35,842 nt of DNA from the NCBI GenBank assembly GCA_009784985.1, contig WQXF01000018.1, positions 1 through 35,842 of the forward strand, read 5' to 3'. Positions within the stretch are counted from its first letter, which is position 1; each line of letters starts with the position of its first letter. Below the pieces are notes generated by a model. It saw only the letters and a program-made list of their open reading frames with translations, ran no database searches and had not been told where the DNA came from. A program made the position numbers and the translations under genes. Shown piece after piece: positions 8,547 to 16,490 of this stretch. The stretch is from Clostridia bacterium. GTDB lineage: Bacteria > Bacillota > Clostridia > Christensenellales > Aristaeellaceae.

Positions 8547-8840
8547 ATGGATATGAAGGTTGCTACAGAGCAAATATCCCGACTAAATTGCTTATTATCA
8601 TTGCCATCAACTGATGTTTGTTGGTCAAAGTATATGAATGCAACGGAAGCAATTGAAGAGTTGGAATCGCTGAGAATTGGTATAGAAAAACAAGATAAGA
8701 ATGCAATAGATAGGTTGCTCTTCTTATTACTCCCCACAGGTGATTTGCAGGAAATATCAATCAGTAGCGGTTGGGGCGAAGAATTCCTAACTATTGCTGA
8801 AATACTACAATCCGTTTTCGAAATCAAATCAATGGGATGA
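8547..8840 (+). CDS. Small hypothetical protein between comM and dprA
   Basis: A 97-residue acidic, helix-rich protein with no recognisable motif, no signal peptide and no Cys cluster. I prefer ATG 8547 (M-D-M-K-V-A-T-E) over the upstream TTG because AGAAGG lies at the correct spacing. Base composition is strongly AT-rich (many AAA, ATT and GAA codons), unlike comM and dprA on either side. This points to a recently inserted gene. Its size and composition would fit an immunity-type or regulatory protein, but nothing in the sequence shows that. Confidence 0.55.
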   Translation: MDMKVATEQISRLNCLLSLPSTDVCWSKYMNATEAIEELESLRIGIEKQDKNAIDRLLFLLLPTGDLQEISISSGWGEEFLTIAEILQSVFEIKSMG

Positions 8841-8878
8841 CGAACGGGTAGACCAAGCATAGGAGGTGGTGATCGATC

Positions 8879-10036
8879 ATGGAACAGCATGACCTCTGGC
8901 TCTGGCTCGCCGCTTCCGGCATCACGCCCAGGCAGTTTGCCCGGCTGATGGAGGTTTACGGCAGCGTTGAGGGCATTGACAAAGCCTTGGGTGGCTTTTC
9001 GGTGCGGGAAGGCGCTCTGCCGGTGAGTGCAACCGCCCTGCGTAAGTTACGAGAGGCGCGCAGGCCCGCGGCGATGAACGATGTGGAGCGTGCCATGAAA
9101 CGCGCTGATATTCGCTTGGTGGCCCGGGATGATGCCGAGTACCCGCCCTTGCTGCGCCACCTGGACGAGGATGCGCCCATCGCCCTTTTTGTACGGGGCC
9201 AGGCGGAATTGAGGTTTCCACGGGCTTTTGCCATCGTGGGTACCCGCCGCTGCACCCGGTACGGGGCTTTGGCTGCCGAGCGCATCGCCGCCGGGCTTGG
9301 GGCGGCAGGGGTAGCGGTGGTTTCCGGTTTGGCGCGGGGGGTGGACACCGCCGCCCATTTGGGTTGCTTGTCCGTGGGCGGAAGCACCGTGGCCGTGCTT
9401 GGCTGTGGGGCGGATATTGTTTATCCACGAGAGAATGAGGAACTGCTGCGGCGTATTTTGGATGAGGGTGGCGCGGTGGTATCGGAGTATGCGCCGGGCG
9501 TACAGCCCTTGGGCCGTCACTTTCCGGTGCGCAATCGCATTATTAGCGGCATGTGCTCCGGCGTGCTGATCGTGGAGGCATCGGTGCGGTCGGGGGCCAA
9601 ACACACGGTGGATCACGCCCAGGCCCAGGGGCGGGAGGTATACGCCCTGCCCGGCCCGGTAGATACCCCCACCAGCGAGATGCCCTTGATCCTGTTGCGG
9701 GATGGTAGTCAAATGGCTACTTCTGCTGGGGATATTCTTGAGAGCATCCGGTGGTTAGGTGATGACGGGGAAACCTGTAGGGGCGATTATCAATCGCCCG
9801 CGCCACTGGGGCGGGCGATTGATAATCGCCCCTACGACCACGATAAAACTCTCGCTGGCCTCGATCCAGCCCAGCGCCAGGTGGCCCAGGCGTTAAAAGA
9901 AAGCGAACTTACGTTTTCTGAAATTGTGGCCTGCACAGGGTTTTCTGCACCTGAATTGAATTCCTACTTGACATTGTTGGAATTACACGGAATAATAATA
10001 CAGCTTCCGGGCCGCATCTTTGCGCTGGCACGGTGA
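8879..10036 (+). CDS. dprA: DNA-processing protein DprA (Smf), with a palindromic repeat in frame
   Basis: DprA binds single-stranded DNA during natural transformation and loads RecA. The layout of the 385 residues is an N-terminal SAM-like helical region (1-75), an extended Rossmann fold (about 80-290) and a C-terminal winged-helix domain (about 325-385). Landmarks are A-I-V-G-T-R-R at 118-124, S-G-L-A-R-G-V-D-T-A-A-H at 149-160, V-L-G-C-G-A-D-I-V-Y-P at 173-183, and R-H-F-P-V-R-N-R-I-I-S-G at 213-224. The ATG is preceded by AGGAGGTGGT. Residues 300-320, in the linker between Rossmann and winged-helix domains, are encoded by a 59-bp perfect palindrome that looks like an inserted repeat. Both domains remain in frame, so the gene should be functional. 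Confidence 0.95.
   Translation: MEQHDLWLWLAASGITPRQFARLMEVYGSVEGIDKALGGFSVREGALPVSATALRKLREARRPAAMNDVERAMKRADIRLVARDDAEYPPLLRHLDEDAPIALFVRGQAELRFPRAFAIVGTRRCTRYGALAAERIAAGLGAAGVAVVSGLARGVDTAAHLGCLSVGGSTVAVLGCGADIVYPRENEELLRRILDEGGAVVSEYAPGVQPLGRHFPVRNRIISGMCSGVLIVEASVRSGAKHTVDHAQAQGREVYALPGPVDTPTSEMPLILLRDGSQMATSAGDILESIRWLGDDGETCRGDYQSPAPLGRAIDNRPYDHDKTLAGLDPAQRQVAQALKESELTFSEIVACTGFSAPELNSYLTLLELHGIIIQLPGRIFALAR
9777..9835. repeat. Palindromic repeat element inserted in frame inside dprA
   Basis: Two 25-nt arms (9777-9801 and 9811-9835) are exact reverse complements around a 9-nt spacer. Each arm starts or ends with the string GTAGGGGCGATTATCAAT or its complement. Such palindromes are familiar as dispersed intergenic repeats in Clostridia genomes, a point from general memory. 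Here it sits in coding sequence, and its dprA-frame translation (about residues 300-320) contains no stop. It can form a long hairpin in DNA or mRNA. Confidence 0.85.
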
Positions 10037-10075
10037 GACGATAATCCTGCTTTTGATAGATATGGAGGAAGTCAG

Positions 10076-12187
10076 TTGAACACAAAATTGGTGATCGTGG
10101 AATCCCCGGCCAAAGCGCGTACCATTGCCCGGTTCCTGGGCAGGGGCTATAAGGTGGAGGCCTCTAACGGACATATACGCGACCTACCCAAAAGCCAAAT
10201 GGGCATCGACATCGAAAACGGGTTCACCCCCAAGTACATCACCATCCGCGGGCGTGGCGACATATTGGACAAGATCCGCAAGGAAGCCCGGGGCGCCACC
10301 AAGATCTACCTGGCCACCGACCCGGATCGGGAGGGGGAGGCGATCTCTTGGCATTTGGCGCAAATCCTGGGGGTGGATCCCGCTGAGCCTTGCCGGGTGG
10401 TATTTAACGAGATCACCGCCAAGGTGGTGAAAAACGCCGTAAAAAACCCACGCCCCATCGACATGGAGCTGGTGAACGCCCAGCAGGCCCGCCGCCTGGT
10501 GGACCGGCTGGTGGGCTACAAAATCAGCCCCTTGTTGTGGATGAAGATCAAAAAGGGCCTGAGCGCCGGGCGTGTGCAGTCCGTGGCCACCCGTTTGATC
10601 GTGGACCGGGAGCAGGAGATTGACGCCTTTATCCCCGAGGAGTATTGGGATATCGGCGCTACCGCCATGATTGGCACAGGCGGAAAGGGCCAGCGCTGCG
10701 CCGTGCGTTTTGTGGGGCTGGACGGCAAAAAGGCCGAGCTTAAGAGCCAGGCGGATTCCGACGGGGCCAAGGCCCGGATCGAGGCCGCCAAACTTACCGT
10801 GATGGCCGTAAAACCCAGTGAGCGCAAAAAGAATCCCGCGCCGCCTTTTACAACATCCAACCTGCAGCAGGAGGCCGCCCGTAAATTAGGGTATACCACT
10901 GCCAAGACCATGCGCATCGCCCAGGAGCTGTACGAGGGTGTGGACGTGGGCAAGTCCGATGTCCACGGCCTGATCTCTTACATCCGCACCGACAGCGTGC
11001 GTGTGTCCGACGAGGCGCAAAGCGAGGCCCGGGCAGCCATTGCCGAGCGTTATGGCCCGGAGTATGTGCCCGCCCAGCCCAATGTGTATAAGGGGCGCAA
11101 AACCGCCCAGGATGCCCACGAAGCCATCCGCCCCACGGAACTGTCGCTGCTGCCCGATCAGCTAAAGGCCGCCCTCACCAAAGAACAGTACAATTTATAT
11201 AAGCTGGTGTACAATCGCTTTTTGGCCAGCCAGATGACCCCGGCGATCTTTGAGACCCTTACGCTGGATATCGCGGGCGACGGCGTGTCCTTTCGGTTCT
11301 ACGGGGAGCAAAAGCGCTTCCCTGGCTTTACTGCGGTGTATGAAGAGGGTACCGACGAAGAAGTGGAGCAGGTGGAGACCACGCTGCCCAAGGCCAATCC
11401 CGGCGATCCTGTGGCCTTGAGCGACATCGCCTGTGTACAGCACTTTACCCAGCCGCCGCCCCGGTATACCGAGGCATCCTTGGTGCGGGCGCTGGAAGAA
11501 AAGGGCATTGGCCGCCCGTCCACCTACGCACCCACCATCTCCACCATCCTGGCCCGTGGATATGTAGTGCGGGAAAAAAAGCGCCTGTTCCCCACCGAGC
11601 TGGGCGAGATGGTGACCGGCCTGATGGAGCAATACTTTCAAGACATTGTGGACGTTGAGTTCACCGCCGGTTTGGAGGAGCAGCTGGACACCGTGGAAGT
11701 GGGCGGCATGCCCTGGAAAGACGTGGTGTCGCGCTTTTACGGCCCTTTAGAAAAGTATCTGGAAGTGGCGGAGGCCTCCATCGAGAAGGTGGAAGTCAAA
11801 CCCGAAGAGAGCGACATCCCCTGCGACAAATGCGGCGCTATGATGGTGTACAAGATGGGCCGCTTTGGCAAGTTCCTTGCCTGCCCTAAATTCCCCGAAT
11901 GCCGCAATACCAAGCCTATCCAAATCGAAATCGACGCACCCTGCCCCAAGTGCGGCGCCAAATTGCTGGAAAAGAACTCCCGCAAGGGCCGCAAATTCTA
12001 CGGCTGCGAAAAGTATCCAGATTGCGACTTTGTATCCTGGGAGATGCCCGTGGTTGACAAATGCCCGGCTTGCGGCGGATACATGACCCTCAAGCGTGGC
12101 CGCAAGGGCGAGATGTGGCATATCTGCGCCAATACCGACTGCAAGCACCGTGTAGAGATAGAAGAGACAGAGGGAGCCGACGAGTGA
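10076..12187 (+). CDS. topA: DNA topoisomerase I
   Basis: Type IA topoisomerase that relaxes negative supercoils. It starts at TTG 10076, chosen because GGAGG stands 7 nt before it and the protein then begins M-N-T-K-L-V-I-V-E-S-P-A-K-A, the family N-terminus. The Toprim domain has Glu9 and the D-P-D-R-E-G-E metal site (Asp82, Asp84, Glu86). The catalytic Tyr302 is in L-I-S-Y-I-R-T-D-S. Three C-terminal four-cysteine zinc ribbons start near residues 583, 622 and 662. The total of 703 residues is typical for Firmicutes. Its stop overlaps the trmFO GTG start by 4 nt. The dprA-topA-trmFO order is the classic Firmicutes arrangement. Confidence 0.97.
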   Translation: MNTKLVIVESPAKARTIARFLGRGYKVEASNGHIRDLPKSQMGIDIENGFTPKYITIRGRGDILDKIRKEARGATKIYLATDPDREGEAISWHLAQILGVDPAEPCRVVFNEITAKVVKNAVKNPRPIDMELVNAQQARRLVDRLVGYKISPLLWMKIKKGLSAGRVQSVATRLIVDREQEIDAFIPEEYWDIGATAMIGTGGKGQRCAVRFVGLDGKKAELKSQADSDGAKARIEAAKLTVMAVKPSERKKNPAPPFTTSNLQQEAARKLGYTTAKTMRIAQELYEGVDVGKSDVHGLISYIRTDSVRVSDEAQSEARAAIAERYGPEYVPAQPNVYKGRKTAQDAHEAIRPTELSLLPDQLKAALTKEQYNLYKLVYNRFLASQMTPAIFETLTLDIAGDGVSFRFYGEQKRFPGFTAVYEEGTDEEVEQVETTLPKANPGDPVALSDIACVQHFTQPPPRYTEASLVRALEEKGIGRPSTYAPTISTILARGYVVREKKRLFPTELGEMVTGLMEQYFQDIVDVEFTAGLEEQLDTVEVGGMPWKDVVSRFYGPLEKYLEVAEASIEKVEVKPEESDIPCDKCGAMMVYKMGRFGKFLACPKFPECRNTKPIQIEIDAPCPKCGAKLLEKNSRKGRKFYGCEKYPDCDFVSWEMPVVDKCPACGGYMTLKRGRKGEMWHICANTDCKHRVEIEETEGADE

Positions 12188-13527
12188 CCGGCAAAAGGGC
12201 ATTGGTAGTCGGCGCGGGTTTGGCGGGCTGTGAGGCGGCTTGGCAGTTGGCCACCCGCGGCATTACGACACGGCTGATCGACATGAAACCCGGCAGCCGT
12301 ACCCCCGCCCACCACAGCAACGGTTTTGCCGAGCTGGTATGCTCCAACTCCCTGCGCTCCAACGCCTGGTATAACGCTGTGGGGTTGCTGAAGGAAGAGA
12401 TGCGCCAGTTGGGTTCCCTGATCCTGCGGGCCGCCGACGCCAGCGCTGTGCCTGCCGGGGGGGCGCTAGCCGTGGATCGGCAAGGTTTCTCGGAGTACAT
12501 AACGGGTGTGCTGCGGGATCATCCCCTGGTGGAAATCGTGGAGCAAGAGGTGGATGCGGTACCGCCGCCCCCCTGCGTAATCGCCACGGGCCCGCTGACG
12601 TCCGGCGCGCTTGCGCAAAATATCGCGGCCCTGCCCGGCATGCGGGCCCTGCACTTCTTTGATGCCGCCGCGCCCGTTGTCACCGTTGAATCCCTGGACA
12701 GGGACAAGGTGTACCGCCTGGATCGTTACGGCAAAGGGGTTGGCGATTACCTGAACTGCCCCATGAATCGAGACGAGTACGAGGCATTTTATCAAGCGCT
12801 GATCCAGGCCGAGTGCGCACCCATCCATGGCTTTGAGGAGGACAGGCTGTTTGAGGGCTGTATGCCCGTGGAGAGCATCGCCCGGCGCGGGCCCCTTACC
12901 CTGGCCCACGGCCCCATGAAGCCGGTGGGCCTGCCCGATCCGAGAACAGGGCGCGAACCCTACGCCGTGGTGCAGTTGCGGCAGGATGATGCCGCGGCCA
13001 CCCTGTACAACCTGGTAGGCTTTCAAACCCGGCTAAAATTCGGTGAGCAGCGGCGGGTGTTTGGGTTGATACCGGGTTTGGCCAATGCCGAGTTCGTGCG
13101 CTACGGTGTGATGCACCGCAACACGTTTTTGCACTCGCCAGGGGTGCTGGACGCCACGTATCAGTTGATGGCCAGGCCCGGCGTGTACTTTGCCGGGCAA
13201 ATGACCGGGGTGGAGGGGTATGTGGAATCGGCGGCCAGCGGGCTGGTGGCTGGGTTATCGTTGGCAAGAACCTTGCAGGGCTTGCCACCTGTGGATTTCA
13301 CCCGCCGCACCGCTATCGGTGCAATTGCCCATTATGTATCCACACCCAACACGGACTTTCAGCCCATGCACATCAACTTTGGGCTGGTGGAGCCCCTGGG
13401 CAAGCGCATTTCCGGCAAGCGGGCCCGGTACGAGGCGCTGGCCAACCGGGCGTTTGATGTGATGGAGGCGTTGCGGTGTAATCCGCTGAAGGATGCAAAA
13501 GAAAATGGAGGGACGTTCTATGTTTGA
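12184..13527 (+). CDS. trmFO: tRNA m5U54 methyltransferase TrmFO
   Basis: Folate- and FAD-dependent enzyme that makes 5-methyluridine at position 54 of tRNA, using methylenetetrahydrofolate. The frame opens at 12061, but the start is GTG 12184, overlapping the topA stop and giving V/M-T-G-K-R-A-L-V-V-G-A-G-L-A-G. This yields 447 residues, normal for the family. The N-terminal dinucleotide fold (G-A-G-L-A-G, residues 10-15) and the signature V-C-S-N-S-L-R-S-N are clear. A second signature near the C-terminus is T-G-V-E-G-Y-V-E-S. Translation is probably coupled to topA. In B. subtilis xerC follows trmFO; here an unknown membrane-protein gene follows instead, overlapping by 8 nt. Confidence 0.96.
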   Translation: MTGKRALVVGAGLAGCEAAWQLATRGITTRLIDMKPGSRTPAHHSNGFAELVCSNSLRSNAWYNAVGLLKEEMRQLGSLILRAADASAVPAGGALAVDRQGFSEYITGVLRDHPLVEIVEQEVDAVPPPPCVIATGPLTSGALAQNIAALPGMRALHFFDAAAPVVTVESLDRDKVYRLDRYGKGVGDYLNCPMNRDEYEAFYQALIQAECAPIHGFEEDRLFEGCMPVESIARRGPLTLAHGPMKPVGLPDPRTGREPYAVVQLRQDDAAATLYNLVGFQTRLKFGEQRRVFGLIPGLANAEFVRYGVMHRNTFLHSPGVLDATYQLMARPGVYFAGQMTGVEGYVESAASGLVAGLSLARTLQGLPPVDFTRRTAIGAIAHYVSTPNTDFQPMHINFGLVEPLGKRISGKRARYEALANRAFDVMEALRCNPLKDAKENGGTFYV

Positions 13528-14188
13528 ATCGATCAAAACTTTTTTTACCGCCTTTGAAACAAGGGACATCATTGCCTTTGCAGCCCTGGTTGTGTCCAGC
13601 TGCGCCATCATCCTTACGGTCTTTTCTCACTTTCGGCAAAAATACGAATCGTCGGCCTCCGCCCGAAAAGAGATGCTGGAATGGTTTTACGAAACCACCC
13701 ATACGCTGATGGTTCTAAAAATGTGCGTTGCGCAAAAAAAATCCATACACGACCCGGAAAGGGCAACGCATATGGCGAAACTATGCTCGCTGATTGAGTT
13801 GGGGCGATTTTATTTTCCCAATATGCTCAGAGGCGACGGTTTTGGCAAAGAGAAACCCCTGGCCTACCGGGGGTACAACAATGTTGCCTTGGAATTCTTG
13901 CTTCACTTTTATGATGCCCTTCTGCTAGAGGATTCCTATGGGCAGTTTGAACATGCCTATGGCTTTGCCGAACTCTTGGACAAACTCCAAAGGGAGTATA
14001 CTTCAATCATATACCGTATATTAAAACCCAGAAAGCATATAGACCGCATCAGAAAACACGCCGGACTGTCCCTTGCGATTCATGAGCGGCGCGAGGAGTT
14101 CATCAAAAGAAACCCAACGGAAGTTGGGTTGTTTTCGTGGCGGCCACGGGGTATCGGCAAAGAGAGACGAATGCGTCAGTGTGAATAA
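13520..14188 (+). CDS. Hypothetical single-pass membrane protein in the xerC position
   Basis: A 222-residue protein starting at ATG 13520 behind GGAGGG, overlapping the end of trmFO. The N-terminus has one hydrophobic helix (about residues 11-33, D-I-I-A-F-A-A-L-V-V onward). A basic, helix-rich cytoplasmic part follows with many aromatic residues. No enzymatic motif is recognised. It occupies the place where xerC (codV) stands in B. subtilis between trmFO and hslV. Codon use is AT-richer than in trmFO. A terminator-like hairpin lies inside the reading frame 19 codons before the stop, so the last residues (from about 206) may be a late extension past an ancestral end. Confidence 0.6.
   Translation: MFESIKTFFTAFETRDIIAFAALVVSSCAIILTVFSHFRQKYESSASARKEMLEWFYETTHTLMVLKMCVAQKKSIHDPERATHMAKLCSLIELGRFYFPNMLRGDGFGKEKPLAYRGYNNVALEFLLHFYDALLLEDSYGQFEHAYGFAELLDKLQREYTSIIYRILKPRKHIDRIRKHAGLSLAIHERREEFIKRNPTEVGLFSWRPRGIGKERRMRQCE
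14111..14136 (+). terminator. Terminator-like hairpin inside the 3' end of the membrane-protein gene
   Basis: AACCCAAC and GTTGGGTT form a perfect 8-bp stem with a GGAA tetraloop, followed by GTTTTC. It is the usual shape of an intrinsic terminator, yet it lies within the coding frame, 52 nt upstream of the TGA. It would end the topA-trmFO transcript here, or the hairpin marks where the gene once ended. Confidence 0.5.
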
Positions 14189-14353
14189 ACAGATCAGTTT
14201 GGTTGGCGCAATTTGACGACGGCCTGGCTCACTTGCGGATTTCGTTCGGTTATCATCTTTAAGTCCTCCTCGTTCTCGGCGGCGATGTCAGCATACCAAA
14301 TCTTTGAAAGTATTACCATACAAGGCAACCGCTGGCCCGATATTGGTCAGATC

Positions 14354-14500
14354 GCCGTGCAGAATCCCTCCACCGCTGCGGCGGTTCCCCTCCCTTTAGC
14401 AAGGGAGGTAGGGGTTGAGAACGAAGATTGCGCTAAAATCCTTTACCCCCCTTGTCAAAGGGGGGAGGGCCACCGCAGTGGCGGGGGGATTCTGCACGGC
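14354..14500. mobile_element. MITE-like 147-bp inverted-repeat element
   Basis: The ends are perfect 15-nt inverted repeats (GCCGTGCAGAATCCC at the left, its complement at the right), and the similarity continues inward imperfectly for about 55 nt per arm. Each arm also folds on itself: the left arm holds an ACCGC/GCGGT hairpin and a CCTCCCTT/AAGGGAGG hairpin, and the right arm has matching counterparts. It contains no gene. A partial second copy occurs at 22417. It fills most of the 392-bp gap between the membrane-protein gene and hslV. No clear target-site duplication is visible. Confidence 0.75.
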
Positions 14501-14517
14501 ATTGCCACAGAATCTAA

Positions 14518-14546
14518 TTGCCAAGCAGGGGCAATCGCTTTATACT
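14518..14546 (+). promoter_or_regulatory. Sigma-A type promoter for hslVU
   Basis: TTGCCA, 17 nt, TATACT, located 34 nt before the hslV ATG and 18 nt after the end of the MITE-like element. An AAGGAGG ribosome site at 14563 follows. It makes hslV-hslU an independent transcript rather than a continuation of the topA operon. Confidence 0.7.
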
Positions 14547-14580
14547 GGTATAAGCATACGCCAAGGAGGAACAGTACAAC

Positions 14581-15114
14581 ATGTCAATTAGAGGAACCAC
14601 CATCTGCGCGGTGCGCCGCGACGGCCAGTGCGCCGTGGCGGGCGATGGGCAGGTGACCATGGGCCAAAGCACGGTGCTCAAAGCCCGCGCCCAAAAGGTG
14701 CGGCGTATATTTGGCGGCAAGGTGGTGACCGGCTTTGCCGGATCGGTGGCCGACGCCTTTTCGCTATGTGAACGTTTTGAAGAGAAGCTTACCCAGTACG
14801 CGGGCAACTTGCAGCGGGCTGCCGTGGAACTGGCCCAAGACTGGCGCAGTGACAAAACCATGCGCCGGCTGGATGCCATGCTGATCGTGGCCGACAAGGC
14901 CGAGCTGCTGATCGTATCCGGCACCGGCGAGGTGATCGCTCCCGACGACGGGATTGCCTCCGTGGGCAGCGGGGGCAGTTACGCCTTGGCCGCCGCCCGG
15001 GCGCTGCTGGAAAATACATCGCTTTCCGCCCACCAGATCGCCGAAAAGGCGCTGCACATTGCCGCGGAGATCTGCGTGTACACCAACCATAACATCATCG
15101 TGGAGGACGTGTGA
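14581..15114 (+). CDS. hslV: ATP-dependent protease proteolytic subunit HslV
   Basis: Peptidase of the HslUV (ClpYQ/CodWX) complex, a bacterial proteasome relative. The 177 residues show the family core [20 protein letters not shown] and [10 protein letters not shown]. The catalytic N-terminal Thr by alignment is residue 6 (M-S-I-R-G then T-T). The protein therefore carries a five-residue extension, as in B. subtilis CodW and some thermophile forms, and must lose it or use another nucleophile (Ser2 after Met removal). AAGGAGG precedes the ATG. hslU starts 1 nt after the stop, so the two subunits are co-translated. Confidence 0.96.
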   Translation: MSIRGTTICAVRRDGQCAVAGDGQVTMGQSTVLKARAQKVRRIFGGKVVTGFAGSVADAFSLCERFEEKLTQYAGNLQRAAVELAQDWRSDKTMRRLDAMLIVADKAELLIVSGTGEVIAPDDGIASVGSGGSYALAAARALLENTSLSAHQIAEKALHIAAEICVYTNHNIIVEDV

Positions 15115-15115
15115 T

Positions 15116-16471
15116 ATGGCCGCACAGCTTACGCCCAAACAAATCGTACGGGAACTTAATCGTTTTATCGTGGGGCAAGACGATGCCAAACGGGCCGTGG
15201 CCGTGGCGCTGCGCAACCGCTATCGCCGGGCCCAGTTGCCACCCGAGGTGCGCGAAGAGATCACGCCCAAAAATATTCTTATGATGGGGCCTACCGGCGT
15301 GGGCAAAACAGAGATCGCCCGCCGCCTGGCAAAATTGGTAGAAGCCCCTTTTGTAAAGGTGGAGGCCACCAAGTTTACCGAGGTGGGTTATGTGGGCCGG
15401 GATGTGGACTCCATCGTGCGGGATTTGGTGGAGGCCTCCATTCGCATGGTGAAGGAGGAGGCCGCCGGGCGGGTGAAGGCCCGCGCCACCGTGCTGGCCG
15501 AGGAGCGCCTTGCCCAGTTGATCGTGCAGCCCCGGCAAAAGGCCACCAACCCCATTAATTTGCTTTTTGGGGGCAAAAGCGCGCAAGAACCCGAGCTCTC
15601 TTCCGAGGAGCGGCAGCAGGTAGACGATGTGCGGGCCCAACTGGTGCGCGGCGAGATGGAGCAGGCGGAGATCGAGATAGAGGTGGAAGATACCCCACAA
15701 AACGTGGAGATCAACGGGGCCAGCGTAAACATCGGCGACATGATGGGCGGCATGTTGCCCAAACGCACCAAGATGCGCCGCGTAAAGGTGGAGGAAGCCC
15801 GCCGTATCCTCATTGCTGAAGAAGAGGGAAAACTGATCGACATGGATGCGGTAACCAGCGAGGCCATCCGCCGCGCCGAACAGGACGGCATCGTGTTCTT
15901 GGACGAGATTGACAAGATCGCCGGGCGCTCCGCCAGCGGCCATGGGCCCGACGTATCCCGGGAGGGCGTGCAGCGCGACATATTGCCCATCGTGGAGGGC
16001 AGCACCGTCAACACCAAGTATGGGCCGGTCAAAACCGACTTTATGTTGTTTATCGCGGCGGGCGCGTTTCATGTGGCCAAGGTCACCGACCTGATCCCCG
16101 AACTACAGGGCCGCTTCCCGGTACGGGTTACGTTAAAATCCCTGACCCGGGAGGACTTCCGTTCCATCCTTACCCAGCCGGAAAACGCCATCACCCGCCA
16201 ATACCAGGCGCTGCTGGCGGTGGATCATGTGCGCCTTTCCTTTGCCTCCGAGGCGCTGGATGCCCTGGCCGAGGCCGCTTTTGTGGCCAACGAGGCCCAA
16301 GAGGACATCGGCGCGCGGCGGCTCAACACCGTGTTTGAGCAGTTGCTGGAGGACATCTCTTTTAATGCCGGCGGCGACATGCCCGATGTGGAAGTAGAAA
16401 TTACCGCCGATTATGTGGCCGAGCACCTGGGCGACGCCGCCCAGCGAGACTTGCGGCGCTATATACTCTAA
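15116..16471 (+). CDS. hslU: ATP-dependent protease ATPase subunit HslU
   Basis: AAA+ unfoldase that feeds substrates to HslV. The frame opens at 14954 inside hslV, but ATG 15116 gives the standard N-terminus ([17 protein letters not shown]) and a normal length of 451 residues. Visible features are Walker A GPTGVGKT at 58-65, pore loop G-Y-V-G-R-D at 91-96, the intermediate domain at about 110-245, Walker B V-F-L-D-E-I-D near 260-266, and the C-terminal tail ending R-R-Y-I-L, which docks into HslV. It overlaps the hslV reading frame only through its false extension. CodY, which follows codX in B. subtilis, is not here. Confidence 0.96.
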   Translation: MAAQLTPKQIVRELNRFIVGQDDAKRAVAVALRNRYRRAQLPPEVREEITPKNILMMGPTGVGKTEIARRLAKLVEAPFVKVEATKFTEVGYVGRDVDSIVRDLVEASIRMVKEEAAGRVKARATVLAEERLAQLIVQPRQKATNPINLLFGGKSAQEPELSSEERQQVDDVRAQLVRGEMEQAEIEIEVEDTPQNVEINGASVNIGDMMGGMLPKRTKMRRVKVEEARRILIAEEEGKLIDMDAVTSEAIRRAEQDGIVFLDEIDKIAGRSASGHGPDVSREGVQRDILPIVEGSTVNTKYGPVKTDFMLFIAAGAFHVAKVTDLIPELQGRFPVRVTLKSLTREDFRSILTQPENAITRQYQALLAVDHVRLSFASEALDALAEAAFVANEAQEDIGARRLNTVFEQLLEDISFNAGGDMPDVEVEITADYVAEHLGDAAQRDLRRYIL

Positions 16472-16490
16472 TGATGGAGGGGAACGCGTT

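Noticed and set aside
9777..9835. Possible CRISPR repeat unit
   Set aside because: It is a single palindrome with no regularly spaced copies and no spacers; no CRISPR array or cas gene is visible in the window.
14213..14656. 147-codon plus-strand frame across the repeat region
   Set aside because: It runs through the MITE-like element and into hslV in the wrong frame, has no ribosome site and shows no protein-like composition.
15095..16072. 325-codon minus-strand frame opposite hslU
   Set aside because: Antisense shadow, His/Gly/Leu-rich, no ribosome site; hslU has every family motif.
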